A stretch of 64,000 nucleotides of DNA from Xanthobacter autotrophicus. GTDB lineage: Bacteria; Pseudomonadota; Alphaproteobacteria; Rhizobiales; Xanthobacteraceae. A program made the translations under genes and the position numbers. The notes beneath the pieces were generated by a model. It was not told where the DNA came from, ran no database searches, and saw nothing but the letters and a program-made list of their open reading frames with translations. Shown in pieces: positions 46,171 to 55,108 of this stretch (position 1 is its first letter; each line of letters starts with the position of its first letter). The stretch covers positions 434,001-498,000 of the forward strand of contig NZ_VAUP01000022.1 in assembly GCF_005871085.1 (NCBI RefSeq), in the 5' to 3' direction.

Positions 46171-46704
46171 ATGAACGCGCATACGTCCGTCGCCTCCCCC
46201 GCCCTTGCGCCCGAGCTGCCCGACGCCGCGCTCGCCTTCCGCGCCGCCATGCGCAAGCTGGCCGGGGCCGTGAGCGTGCTGACCGTCGGCGTGGGCGACG
46301 GGCGCACCGGGCTCACCGCCACGTCGGTCACCTCCCTGTCGGTGGAGCCGCCCACCCTGCTCATCACCATCAACCGCAGCGGCTCCTCCATCGGTCCGGT
46401 GCTGCAGGAGCGGGCGTTCGCCATCAACGTACTGCGCCCGCATCACCAGGCCATCGCCGACCAGTTCGCCGGCAAGGGCGGGCTGAAGGGCGCCGAGCGC
46501 TATCAGGGCGGCGACTGGACGCGGCTGGAAACCGGCGCCCCGGTGCTGGCGGATGCGCTGGCCGCCTTCGACTGCGTGCTGGAGGACGCCATCGAGCGGC
46601 ATTCCCACGTCATCGTTATCGGCCGGGTGGTGGCCTCCCGCATCACCGAAAGCGCGCAGCCGCTGCTGTACTGGGCCGGCGGCTATCGCTCCCTCGCCGA
46701 CTGA
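46171..46704 (+). CDS. Flavin reductase domain protein (FMN reductase for SsuD)
   Basis: A 177-residue flavin reductase (PF01613-type) that uses NAD(P)H to make FMNH2. Core motifs are FRAAMRKLAGAVSVLTVG, the GLTATSVTSLSVEPPTLL flavin-binding stretch, FAINVLRPHHQAIADQFAG and HSHVIVIGRVV. ATG at 46171 (MNAHTSVASP) has AGAAGG nine bases upstream; earlier in-frame starts overlap the ssuD promoter area. It heads the unit with ssuA, C and B, so it probably replaces the unrelated SsuE as reductase partner. Confidence 0.9.
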   Translation: MNAHTSVASPALAPELPDAALAFRAAMRKLAGAVSVLTVGVGDGRTGLTATSVTSLSVEPPTLLITINRSGSSIGPVLQERAFAINVLRPHHQAIADQFAGKGGLKGAERYQGGDWTRLETGAPVLADALAAFDCVLEDAIERHSHVIVIGRVVASRITESAQPLLYWAGGYRSLAD

Positions 46705-46756
46705 GGCCGGCCTTCAGCTCGCCGACCGCCCCGCGTCATTCCCGAAGGATCGCCTC

Positions 46757-47722
46757 ATGACCCGCCGCATCACCCGCCGCATCACCCGCCGCACCTCCCT
46801 CCTCCTCGCCGCCGGCCTCGCCGCGGGCCTCGTGTCGGCCCCCGCGCTGGCGCAGGAGAAGGTGGTCCGCATCGGCTACCAGAAGTACGGCACCCTCATC
46901 CTCCTGAAAAACAAGGGCCTGCTGGAGGAGAAGCTGAAGCCGCTGGGCTACAGCGTGAAGTGGGCCGAGTTCCCCGCCGGCCCGCAGCTCCTGGAGGCGC
47001 TGAACGCCGGTGCCATCGACTTCGGCAACACCGGCGAGGCCCCGCCCATCTTCGCCCAGGCTGCCGGCGCACCCCTTGTCTATGTGGGCTTCGAGCCCGC
47101 CGCGCCCCAGGGCGAGGCCATCCTGGTGCCCAAGGGCAGCCCGCTGAAGACCGTGGCCGACCTCAAGGGCAAGACGGTGGCCCTCAACAAGGGCTCCAAC
47201 GTCCACTTCCTGCTGGTGAAGGCGCTGGAGAAGGCCGGCGTGCCCTATAGCGACATCAAGACCGCCTATCTCACTCCGGCCGACGCCCGCGCCGCCTTCG
47301 AGCGCGGCTCGGTGGACGCCTGGGCCATCTGGGACCCCTTCCAGGCGGCGGCGGAGAAGACCATCGAGGCCCGGCAGTTGGCGGACGGCACCGGCATTGT
47401 CTCCAACTACCAGTTCTATTTCTCCACCAAGGCGTTCGTGGATCAGGCGCCGCAGGTGGTGGACGCGGTGCTGGCCGGCGTCGCCGAGATCGGCGCCTGG
47501 ACCAAGGCCAACCCCAAGGCGGCGGCCGAGACCTTCTCGCCCCTCATCGGCATTCCCGCGCCCATCCTAGAGGTGGCGCTGGCCCGCCAGCAGTATGACG
47601 TGAAGCCGCTGACGCCCCAGGTCGCAGCGGAGCAGCAGAAGGTGGCGGACACCTTCTTCGCCCTGGGCCTCATCCCCAAGCCCATCCGCATCGCCGACGC
47701 CCTGCGCGCACCCAAATCCTGA
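46757..47722 (+). CDS. ssuA: Sulfonate ABC transporter, substrate-binding protein
   Basis: Periplasmic binding protein of 321 residues. The signal peptide begins with a repeated basic MTRRITRRITRRT, then a hydrophobic stretch, cleaving after APALAQ (about residue 33). The mature part shows the SsuA pattern VVRIGYQKYGTLILLKNKG, GAIDFGNTGEAPPIFAQAAG and VDAWAIWDPFQAAAE. ATG at 46757 follows GAAGGATCGCC. It lies 52 bases after the flavin reductase. A 172-base MITE-like repeat separates it from ssuC. Confidence 0.95.
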   Translation: MTRRITRRITRRTSLLLAAGLAAGLVSAPALAQEKVVRIGYQKYGTLILLKNKGLLEEKLKPLGYSVKWAEFPAGPQLLEALNAGAIDFGNTGEAPPIFAQAAGAPLVYVGFEPAAPQGEAILVPKGSPLKTVADLKGKTVALNKGSNVHFLLVKALEKAGVPYSDIKTAYLTPADARAAFERGSVDAWAIWDPFQAAAEKTIEARQLADGTGIVSNYQFYFSTKAFVDQAPQVVDAVLAGVAEIGAWTKANPKAAAETFSPLIGIPAPILEVALARQQYDVKPLTPQVAAEQQKVADTFFALGLIPKPIRIADALRAPKS

Positions 47723-47764
47723 GCGCCCGTTTGAAAACGCACGGCAGGCACTCTGGCAATCCCG

Positions 47765-47936
47765 CCGTCATGCCCGGGCTTGTCCCGGGCATCCACGCCG
47801 AACCGCTTGCGAAGACCCGCGAAAATCGTTCCCAGCCTCACCGCGTGGATGGCCGGAACCCGCATGTTTGCGGGTTCCGCTCTCAGGGACGGAAGTCGGC
47901 AACAGCCAACTTCCAGGACAAGCCCGGCCATGACGG
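47765..47936. mobile_element. MITE-like element with 21-bp terminal inverted repeats
   Basis: The left end CCGTCATGCCCGGGCTTGTC(C) (47765-47785) and the right end (47916-47936) are inverted repeats with one mismatch. An internal hairpin is AACCCGCATGTTTGCGGGTT (47858-47877). The 172-base element has no coding capacity and lies between ssuA and ssuC. Similar CATGCCCGGG repeats are common in Bradyrhizobium-like genomes. Confidence 0.8.
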
Positions 47937-48009
47937 TGCTGAGCACCTCAGTGGTCGGCGAGAGCCCCCGACCGGTCGAGTTTTCAAACATTCTCCGAGG
48001 AGATCCGCC

Positions 48010-48957
48010 ATGAGCCTGTCCGGCCCCACCGAAGCCATCGCCTTCACGCAAGGCGCGGCTGCCGGCACCGTGCCGGCGAGCCGTGTCCCAGCGGTCACCG
48101 GGGCGCAGGCGGAACGTCACGATGCGGCCGGCGCCGCTGGCCGGTCGCGGCTGGCAAGCACCGGGCGGGCGCTCGGCAAATCGCTGGCGAAGTCGCTCGC
48201 CCCCTGGGCGCTGCCGCTGGCCATCCTCGCCGTGTGGCAGGCGGCCGCGAGCCTCGGCTTCCTCTCCTCCCGCGTGCTGCCGGCACCGGGGGATGTGGCC
48301 ATCGCCTTCTGGCGCACCCTGAGAGACGGCACGCTTCTTTCCAACATCTCCGTCTCCACCGGCCGGGCGCTCACGGGCCTGGCCATCGGCGGCGGCATCG
48401 GCTTCGCGCTCGGGGTGCTCAACGGGGTGTGGAAGCCGGCGGAAACCGCGCTGGATTCCACCCTGCAGATGCTGCGCAACGTGCCGCACCTCGCCATCAT
48501 CCCCCTCGTGATCCTGTGGTTCGGCATCGACGAGGAGGCCAAGATCTTTCTGGTGGCGGTGGGGGTGGCTTTCCCCATCTATCTCAACACCTACCATGGC
48601 ATCCGCAACGTGGACTCCGGCCTCATCGAGATGGCGCGGGTCTACGGGCTCTCCCCGGCCGCCCTGTTCACACGCATCGTTCTGCCGGGGGCGCTGCCCT
48701 CGGTGCTGGTGGGCCTGCGCTATGCGCTGGGCATCATGTGGCTGACGCTGATCGTGGCCGAGACCATCTCCTCCACCGAGGGCATCGGCTACATGACCAT
48801 GAACGCCCGCGAATTCCTCCAGACCGACGTGGTGGTGCTGGGCGTGCTCGCCTACGCCCTGCTCGGCAAGCTCGCCGACAGCCTGACGCGGGCTATCGAG
48901 CAGCGCGCGCTGGCCTGGAACCCGGCCTACCAGCCCGGCGGCAAGGGAGTTGCGTGA
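48010..48957 (+). CDS. ssuC: Sulfonate ABC transporter, permease
   Basis: Inner-membrane permease of 315 residues. A hydrophilic N-terminal extension of about 60 residues precedes six helices. The coupling EAA loop reads EMARVYGLSPAALFTRIVLPGALPSVL, as in SsuC/TauC, and TLIVAETISSTEGIGYM is another family segment. ATG at 48010 follows CGAGGAGATCC. Its stop overlaps the ssuB start by one base (TGATG). Confidence 0.95.
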   Translation: MSLSGPTEAIAFTQGAAAGTVPASRVPAVTGAQAERHDAAGAAGRSRLASTGRALGKSLAKSLAPWALPLAILAVWQAAASLGFLSSRVLPAPGDVAIAFWRTLRDGTLLSNISVSTGRALTGLAIGGGIGFALGVLNGVWKPAETALDSTLQMLRNVPHLAIIPLVILWFGIDEEAKIFLVAVGVAFPIYLNTYHGIRNVDSGLIEMARVYGLSPAALFTRIVLPGALPSVLVGLRYALGIMWLTLIVAETISSTEGIGYMTMNAREFLQTDVVVLGVLAYALLGKLADSLTRAIEQRALAWNPAYQPGGKGVA

Positions 48958-49787
48958 TGGAAATCTTTGCCGCCAGCGACGCCGAAATCTCCGCCGCCCT
49001 GCGGGACAGGGAGAGCCGGGAGGTGGAGATTCGCGAGACCTTCCGCAGCCCGCGCTTTCCGGAAACCGCCACCGCCGAGCGCTGGCAGGGCGAGCGCATC
49101 CGCCTGAACAATGTGGTGAAGAGCTTCGGCGCCCGCACTGTGTTGCGCCGGCTCGACCTCGACGTGCCCGCCGGCCAGTTCCTCGCCGTGGTGGGCCGCT
49201 CGGGCGGGGGGAAGACCACCCTCATGCGCCTCATCTGCGGGCTCGACACCGCCACCTCCGGGGAGGTGCGCATCGGCGAGGCGCCGGTCACCGGCTTGAT
49301 GCCGCAGGTGCGCCTGCTGTTCCAGGACGCCCGCCTCGCGCCGTGGCAGCGCGTCATCGGCAACGTAGGCATCGCCCGCGGCCCCGGCTGGCGCGAGAAG
49401 GCCCATGCGGCCTTGAAAGACGTGGGCCTTGCCGATCGCGGCCGGGAATGGCCCTCTGTGCTCTCCGGCGGGCAGAAGCAGCGCGTGGCGCTGGCCCGCG
49501 CCCTGGTGTCGCGCCCCGGCGTGCTGCTGCTGGACGAGCCGTTCGGCGCGCTGGACGCCCTGACCCGGGTGGAGATGCACCGCCTCACCGAGCGCATCTG
49601 GAAGGAACACGGCTTCACCGTGGTGCTCATCACCCATGATGTGGCCGAGGCGGTCTCGCTGGCCGACCGGGTGGTGGTTTTGCGGCAGGGCGAGATCGCC
49701 CTCGACGTGCCGGTTGATCTGCCCCGCGGCGGGCGCACGGGAGCCGAAGCCGCCCGGCTGCACGAGCGCATCCTCGCCGCCGTGTGA
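48957..49787 (+). CDS. ssuB: Sulfonate ABC transporter, ATP-binding protein
   Basis: ATPase of 276 residues that powers sulfonate import. After a ~45-residue leader, Walker A is GRSGGGKTT, the Q-loop LLFQDARLAPW, signature LSGGQKQRVALARA, Walker B VLLLDEPFGALD and switch His ITHD. The signature and the short LFQDARLAPWQ loop are typical of SsuB. ATG at 48957 is coupled to the ssuC stop; GCAAGGGAG precedes it. Last gene of the unit. Confidence 0.95.
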   Translation: MEIFAASDAEISAALRDRESREVEIRETFRSPRFPETATAERWQGERIRLNNVVKSFGARTVLRRLDLDVPAGQFLAVVGRSGGGKTTLMRLICGLDTATSGEVRIGEAPVTGLMPQVRLLFQDARLAPWQRVIGNVGIARGPGWREKAHAALKDVGLADRGREWPSVLSGGQKQRVALARALVSRPGVLLLDEPFGALDALTRVEMHRLTERIWKEHGFTVVLITHDVAEAVSLADRVVVLRQGEIALDVPVDLPRGGRTGAEAARLHERILAAV

Positions 49788-49857
49788 GGCGGGCGCGGCG
49801 GGCGGGCGCGATCTCCTTCAGTCCGGAAGCTACACTGGGACGACGTCCCCCGACCAC

Positions 49858-49977
49858 CGTCGCCGTCCGGCTTGACCGGGCGGCCCATGGCCCCGACGGG
49901 AAGACGCTCTCAGGGACAAAACGGCGGGGGCCGGACAAGCGGCGAGATGGACCCTCCGGTCAAGCCGGCGGGCGACG
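49858..49977. mobile_element. MITE-like element with 22-bp terminal inverted repeats
   Basis: The ends CGTCGCCGTCCGGCTTGACC (49858 onward) and the inverted copy ending at 49977 match at 20 of 22 positions. The 120-base interior is non-coding. It belongs to a different family from the element at 47765. Confidence 0.65.
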
Positions 49978-49994
49978 ATAGCGAGAAGCGGCCC

Positions 49995-50022
49995 AGCCCC
50001 TATCCCGCTTGCGGGGGAGGGG
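49995..50022. repeat. REP-like repeat
   Basis: AGCCCCTATCCCGCTTGCGG followed by GGGAGGGG; the same core as 29077 with one change. Confidence 0.75.
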
Positions 50023-50262
50023 GTTACAGCGGCTCTTCTTCCTGTACACCGACGCTCCGTTGCAGTCGGCCGGGAACGCCGCCCCTCCCCCCGAAAAGCC
50101 GAAAAAACCTGCCCCATCGGCATCTGTGCCATGACAGTGCCGCGTTCATGCGGGATACTGGTAGCGCTGGCAGGGGCTTCCGCCTGAACTGCCCTCATCC
50201 CAAATCCGGGCTCACGCGCGCATCCGGCGCGAGGTGCCCCTTTGCCCGACGGAGGACGACCA

Positions 50263-52266
50263 TTGCCCCACGAAACGCCGCTCATTGCGACACTCGTCGG
50301 GGCCTTCGTCCTCGCCTTCGTCTTCGGCGCCATCGCCCAGCGCTTCAAGCTGTCGCCGCTGGTGGGCTACCTGCTCGCCGGCGTCATGGTGGGCCCCTTC
50401 ACCCCCGGCTTCGTCGCCGACCAGAGCATGGCGCTGGAACTGGCCGAGATCGGCGTCATCCTCTTGATGTTCGGCGTGGGCCTGCATTTCTCCCTCAGCG
50501 ACCTGCTGTCGGTGAAGGCCATCGCCATTCCCGGCGCGGTGCTGCAGATCGGCGTCGCCACCCTCATGGGCATCGGCCTCACCTATGCGCTGGGCTGGGG
50601 CCTGGGCGCCGGCATCGTGTTCGGCCTCGCCCTGGCGGTGGCGAGCACGGTGGTGCTGCTTCGAGCGTTGCAGGAACGGCGCATGGTGGAGAGCGAGCAG
50701 GGCCGCATCGCGGTGGGCTGGCTCATCGTGGAAGACCTCGCCATGGTGCTGGCGCTGGTGCTGCTGCCAGCGCTCTCCGGGGCGCTGGGCGGGCGCGTGG
50801 TGGCCACCCCCACCGCCGAATGGCTGGGCGGGGACGACGTGTGGGTGACGCTGGGCATCACCCTCGCCAAGGTGGCGGGCTTCGTGGTGCTGATGCTGGT
50901 GGTGGGCCGGCGCGTCATTCCCGGAATCATGCACTGGGTGGCCCATATCGGCTCGCGGGAGCTGTTCCGCCTCGCCGTGCTGGCCATCGCGCTCGGCGTC
51001 GCCTTCGGCTCGGCCAAGCTGTTCGGGGTGTCGTTCGCGCTCGGCGCCTTCTTCGCCGGCATGGTGCTGAGTGAATCGCCGCTCTCCCACCGCGCGGCGG
51101 AAGAGACGCTGCCCCTGCGCGACGCCTTCGCCGTGCTGTTCTTCGTCTCCGTGGGCATGCTGGTGGACCCCTCCATCATCATCAAGAGCCCGGGGCCGCT
51201 GCTGATCACCGTGCTGATCGTGCTGTTCGGCAAGTCGCTGGCCGCCTTCCTGCTGGTGCGGGCGTTCGGCTACGGCAACATCACGGCGCTCACCATCTCC
51301 GCCTCGCTGGCGCAGATCGGCGAATTCTCCTTCATCCTGGTGGCGCTGGGCGTGGACCTCCATCTGCTGCCGGAGGAAGGCCGCGACCTCATCCTTGCGG
51401 CGGCGATCATCTCCATTCTCATCAATCCGTTCTTCTTCCTGGCGCTGGATCGCTACCGGGCGAAGGCGGTGTCGGCCTCCGCCGCCAAGGCGGCCGCAGC
51501 GGCGGCCGAGGCTGCGACCCCGGCGGAAAAGGCGCCGCCCGCGCCCACCCTGCCGGTCACCAGCCAGCAGGCGCACACGGTTCTGGTGGGCTACGGCCGG
51601 GTGGGTCATCTGGTGGCGGACGGACTGAAGGCCGCCGGCCTGCCCTTCCTCGTGGTGGAGGACCAGGACGACCGGGTCGAGGTGCTGCGGCGCGGCGACA
51701 TCGAGGTGGTGGACGCCAATGCCGCGTCCCCCGCCGCCATCACCGCCGCCAACGTGGCGGGGGCCAAGCGGCTCATCCTCGCCATCCCCGACGGCTTCGA
51801 GGCCAGCGGCGTGCTGCGCAAGGCCCGGCAGATCAATCCCGGCATCGAGATCGTCGCCCGTGCCCATTCCGACGCCGAGGTGGAGCACCTGCGCCAGGGC
51901 GGCGCCGACTTCATCATCATGGGCGAGCGCGAGGTGGCGCGCGGCATGCTCGCCCACGTGCTGGATCGCAGCGACGCCGACCTCGCCGCCGCCGTGCAGG
52001 CCGCCGGCACCGCGGGCACCGGGGCCGAGGCTGCCTCCCCCTCTCCCGACGCACCTGCCGGCGCGGTGGAGGTGAGCGCGGTCACGCCCGCTCCCGTCCC
52101 CACGGCCGGGACGGCGCCGGTGCAATCCCCCTCCCCGGCCATGGTGCCGGCGGGCCTCAATGGACCTGCGGCAACGCAGCCGCCGCTTTCGACACCGGAA
52201 TCCGCCCCCGGCCCGGTTCCCGCTCTTGCGGAGAGCGCCGTGGCGGAGCAGAACGAAAAAGGCTAG
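50263..52266 (+). CDS. Monovalent cation:proton antiporter-2 (Kef/YbaL type)
   Basis: Inner-membrane K+(Na+)/H+ antiporter of 667 residues: 12 or so helices (about 1-385), an Ala/Pro-rich linker, a cytoplasmic TrkA-N Rossmann domain (about 435-560, HTVLVGYGRVGHLVADGLKA), then an unusually long low-complexity Ala/Pro/Ser tail. Carrier motifs include GYLLAGVMVGPFTPGF, EIGVILLMFGVGLHFS and SLAQIGEFSFI. A TTG start at 50263 is preferred: it follows GACGGAGGACG, and MPHETPLIATLVG matches YbaL N-termini. Another TTG lies 21 bases upstream. It stands alone, 99 bases before sitA. Confidence 0.92.
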   Translation: MPHETPLIATLVGAFVLAFVFGAIAQRFKLSPLVGYLLAGVMVGPFTPGFVADQSMALELAEIGVILLMFGVGLHFSLSDLLSVKAIAIPGAVLQIGVATLMGIGLTYALGWGLGAGIVFGLALAVASTVVLLRALQERRMVESEQGRIAVGWLIVEDLAMVLALVLLPALSGALGGRVVATPTAEWLGGDDVWVTLGITLAKVAGFVVLMLVVGRRVIPGIMHWVAHIGSRELFRLAVLAIALGVAFGSAKLFGVSFALGAFFAGMVLSESPLSHRAAEETLPLRDAFAVLFFVSVGMLVDPSIIIKSPGPLLITVLIVLFGKSLAAFLLVRAFGYGNITALTISASLAQIGEFSFILVALGVDLHLLPEEGRDLILAAAIISILINPFFFLALDRYRAKAVSASAAKAAAAAAEAATPAEKAPPAPTLPVTSQQAHTVLVGYGRVGHLVADGLKAAGLPFLVVEDQDDRVEVLRRGDIEVVDANAASPAAITAANVAGAKRLILAIPDGFEASGVLRKARQINPGIEIVARAHSDAEVEHLRQGGADFIIMGEREVARGMLAHVLDRSDADLAAAVQAAGTAGTGAEAASPSPDAPAGAVEVSAVTPAPVPTAGTAPVQSPSPAMVPAGLNGPAATQPPLSTPESAPGPVPALAESAVAEQNEKG

Positions 52267-52277
52267 GCCGACTTAAA

Positions 52278-52340
52278 TGCGAATAAGTTGCAATTGCAGT
52301 TTGGTGGGCCTATTTTTGCAAATGGATCGCAAATTGATGC
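52278..52340. promoter_or_regulatory. Candidate Mur/Fur-type metal-regulator sites before sitA
   Basis: An AT-rich gap contains the perfect palindrome TGCAATTGCA (52289-52298) inside ATGCGAATAAGTTGCAATTG, then GCAAAT-GGATC-GCAAATT (52318-52335). TGCAA/TTGCA motifs of this type precede sit genes under Mur (manganese Fur) in rhizobia. Exact consensus match could not be checked. Confidence 0.5.
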
Positions 52341-52365
52341 GATGATTGGATTGGAGCGCTGCTTC

Positions 52366-53352
52366 ATGCGCTGCCCTGATGGTTTGACGGCCGGTTCTCC
52401 GGCTCATTCTTTGGTTCGTTCCTGGGCTGGCCGTGTCTTTTCGGCGGCGGGCGCCGTGTTTCTCGCGGGGCTGCTGGCGGGGCTGGCCGCAGCGTCGTCC
52501 GCAGGGCCTGCCCGGGCGGCGGACAAGCTGAAGGTGGTCACCACCTTCACCATCATCGCCGACATGGCGAAGACCGTGGCCGGCGACGCGGCTCAGGTGG
52601 ACTCCATCACCAAGCCCGGCGCCGAGATCCACAATTACCAGCCCACCCCCGGCGACCTCATCAAGGCCCAGGGCGCCAACCTGATCCTGTGGAACGGCCT
52701 GAACCTGGAACTGTGGTTCGAGAAGTTCTTCAGCCGCCTGAAAGGGGTGCCGAGCGTGGTGGTGTCCGACGGCGTGGAGCCCATGGGCATCACCGAGGGC
52801 CCCTACAGCGGCAAGCCCAATCCCCATGCCTGGATGTCGCCCTCGGCCGCCCTCATCTATGTGGACAACATCCGCGACGCGCTGGTGAAATACGATCCGG
52901 CCAACGCCGCCACCTACAAGGCCAACGCCGAGGCCTACAAGGCGAAGATCACCGCCACCATCGCCCCCATCCGCGCCGAGCTGGACAAGGTGCCGGCGGA
53001 CCAGCGCTGGCTGGTCACCAGCGAGGGCGCCTTCAGCTATCTGGCGCGGGATTTCGGCCTCAAGCCGCTCTATCTGTGGCCCATCAACGCCGACCAGCAG
53101 GGCACGCCCCAGCAGGTGCGCCGCGTCGTGGACCGCATGCGGGCGGACAAGATCCCCGCCATCTTCTCCGAGAGCACCATTTCCGCCGAGCCCGCCAAGC
53201 AGGTGGCGCGGGAAACCGGCGCCCGCTACGGCGGCGTGCTCTATGTGGATTCGCTGAGCGACGCGGCGGGCCCGGTGCCCACCTATCTCGACCTGCTGCG
53301 GGTCACCTCCACCACCATCGCCGACGGCCTCACCGGAGGCACCGCCCGATGA
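52366..53352 (+). CDS. sitA: Manganese/iron ABC transporter, substrate-binding protein
   Basis: Cluster A-1 metal-binding periplasmic protein of 328 residues. The signal peptide runs to about GPARA near residue 51, then mature DKLKVVTTFTIIADMAKTVAGD. Metal-ligand positions of the SitA/PsaA type are visible: His in EIHNYQPTPGD, His in NPHAWMSP, Glu in VTSEGAFSYLARDFGL and Asp near the C-terminus in YVDSLSD. There is no His-rich loop, which argues against a zinc-specific ZnuA. ATG at 52366 (MRCPDGLTAG) follows GGAG at 10 bases; an upstream TTG overlaps the metal-regulator sites. First gene of sitABCD. Confidence 0.93.
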   Translation: MRCPDGLTAGSPAHSLVRSWAGRVFSAAGAVFLAGLLAGLAAASSAGPARAADKLKVVTTFTIIADMAKTVAGDAAQVDSITKPGAEIHNYQPTPGDLIKAQGANLILWNGLNLELWFEKFFSRLKGVPSVVVSDGVEPMGITEGPYSGKPNPHAWMSPSAALIYVDNIRDALVKYDPANAATYKANAEAYKAKITATIAPIRAELDKVPADQRWLVTSEGAFSYLARDFGLKPLYLWPINADQQGTPQQVRRVVDRMRADKIPAIFSESTISAEPAKQVARETGARYGGVLYVDSLSDAAGPVPTYLDLLRVTSTTIADGLTGGTAR

Positions 53353-54248
53353 ATGCCCCTCTTCCTCCCCTGACCCAGGCGGATACCGCCGGCGCCGGTC
53401 TCAGCGTCGCCCACGTCACCGTCACCTATCGCAACGGCCACACCGCCCTGCGCGATGCCAGCTTCGAGATCCCCACCGGCACCATCACCGCTTTGGTGGG
53501 GGTGAACGGTTCGGGCAAGTCCACCTTGTTCAAGACCATCATGGGCTTCCTCTCGGCGGCGAAGGGGTCGGTGACCATCCTCGGCATGAGCGTGCGCGAG
53601 GCCTTGAAGCGCAACGTGGTGGCCTATGTGCCCCAGGCCGAGGAAGTGGACTGGACCTTCCCCGTGCTGGTGGAAGACGTGGTGATGATGGGCCGCTACG
53701 GCCACATGAACTTCCTGCGCATGCCCCGCCGCGCCGACCATGAGGCGGTGACGGCGGCGCTCGGCCGCGTCAACATGCTGGAATTCCGCACCCGACAGAT
53801 CGGCGAGCTTTCCGGCGGGCAGAGGAAGCGCGTGTTCCTCGCCCGCGCGCTGGCGCAGGACGCCCGCGTGATCCTGCTCGACGAGCCCTTCACCGGCGTG
53901 GACGTGAAGACCGAGGACGCCATCATCGCCCTGCTGAAGGCCCTGCGCGACGAGGGGCGGGTGATGCTGGTCTCCACCCACAATCTCGGCTCGGTGCCGG
54001 AATTCTGCGACCGCACGGTGCTCATCAAGGGCACGGTTCTGGCCTATGGGCTGACCTCCGAGATCTTCACGCAGGTGAACCTGGAGAAGGCCTTCGGCGG
54101 CGTGCTGCGCCATTTCGTGCTGGACGAGAGCCATTCCACCGCCGCCGGCACGCTGGGCGTGCTCACCGACGACGAGCGCCCCCTCGTGCTCTACAAGGAC
54201 CGCCCCGCCGCCAGCGGCACCGCCGGCTCGTCGGAGGGAATCGGGTGA
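53349..54248 (+). CDS. sitB: Manganese/iron ABC transporter, ATP-binding protein
   Basis: ATPase of 299 residues. Walker A is GVNGSGKST, then VPQAEEVDWTFPV (typical of metal ABC ATPases), signature LSGGQRKRVFLARAL, Walker B VILLDEPFTGVD and switch His VSTHNL. A C-terminal ~45-residue extension follows. ATG at 53349 overlaps the sitA stop by four bases, and its own stop overlaps the sitC start. Confidence 0.95.
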   Translation: MNAPLPPLTQADTAGAGLSVAHVTVTYRNGHTALRDASFEIPTGTITALVGVNGSGKSTLFKTIMGFLSAAKGSVTILGMSVREALKRNVVAYVPQAEEVDWTFPVLVEDVVMMGRYGHMNFLRMPRRADHEAVTAALGRVNMLEFRTRQIGELSGGQRKRVFLARALAQDARVILLDEPFTGVDVKTEDAIIALLKALRDEGRVMLVSTHNLGSVPEFCDRTVLIKGTVLAYGLTSEIFTQVNLEKAFGGVLRHFVLDESHSTAAGTLGVLTDDERPLVLYKDRPAASGTAGSSEGIG

Positions 54249-55108
54249 TGACCCTCCTCCTTGAGCCGTTCGGCTATTCCTACATGGTCAATGCCATGTG
54301 GGTGAGCGCGCTGGTGGGGGCGGTGTGCGCGTTCCTCTCCGCCTTCCTCATGCTGAAAGGCTGGTCGCTCATCGGCGATGCCCTGTCCCATGCCATCGTG
54401 CCGGGCGTGGCGGGGGCCTACATGCTGGGCCTGCCCTTCTCGCTCGGCGCCTTCTTCTCCGGCGCGCTGGCGGCCGGTGCCATGCTGTTTTTGCAGGAGC
54501 GCACCAAGCTGAAGGAAGATGCCGTCATCGGCCTCATCTTCACCTCCTTCTTCGGCCTCGGCCTGTTCATGGTGTCGCTCTCGCCCACTTCAGTAAACGT
54601 GCAGACCATCGTGCTCGGCAATATCCTCGCCATCTCGCCGGCCGACACGCTGCAACTGGCGCTCATCGGCTTTGTCTCGCTGGGGCTGCTGCTGGTGTTC
54701 TGGAAGGACCTGATGGTGACCTTCTTCGATGAGAGCCACGCCCGCTCCATCGGCCTCAACCCCACCTTCCTGAAGATCATGTTCTTCACGCTTCTGTCCG
54801 CCTGCACGGTGGCGGCGCTGCAGACGGTGGGCGCCTTCCTGGTGATCGCCATGGTGGTGACGCCGGGGGCCACCGCCTATCTGCTCACCGATCGCTTCCC
54901 CCGCCTCATCGCCTTGTCGGTGCTGATCGGCGCGGGCACGAGCTTTACCGGCGCCTATCTCTCCTATTTCGTGGACGGGGCCACGGGCGGCATCATCGTG
55001 GTGCTGCAGACCCTCATCTTCCTCACCGCCTTCGTGTTCGCCCCCAAGCACGGGCTACTGGCGGCGCGGCGGCAGGCGGCGCTGGCCTTGAGGGAGGGCG
55101 GGCTGTGA
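54248..55108 (+). CDS. sitC: Manganese/iron ABC transporter, permease 1
   Basis: Inner-membrane permease of 286 residues with about eight helices (family ABC-3). It has LKGWSLIGDALSHAIVPGVAGAYML, the coupling region DESHARSIGLNP and VVTPGATAYLLTDRF. ATG at 54248 overlaps the sitB stop (TGATG); a GTG three bases earlier is an alternative. It is clearly paralogous to sitD. Confidence 0.94.
   Translation: MTLLLEPFGYSYMVNAMWVSALVGAVCAFLSAFLMLKGWSLIGDALSHAIVPGVAGAYMLGLPFSLGAFFSGALAAGAMLFLQERTKLKEDAVIGLIFTSFFGLGLFMVSLSPTSVNVQTIVLGNILAISPADTLQLALIGFVSLGLLLVFWKDLMVTFFDESHARSIGLNPTFLKIMFFTLLSACTVAALQTVGAFLVIAMVVTPGATAYLLTDRFPRLIALSVLIGAGTSFTGAYLSYFVDGATGGIIVVLQTLIFLTAFVFAPKHGLLAARRQAALALREGGL

Larger units (their letters stand above)
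49788..50262. other. 475-base repeat-rich intergenic region after ssuB
   Basis: It contains a MITE-like element (49858-49977) and a REP-like copy (49995-50022). The last ~230 bases should hold the promoter of the antiporter gene. No gene recognised. Confidence 0.6.
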
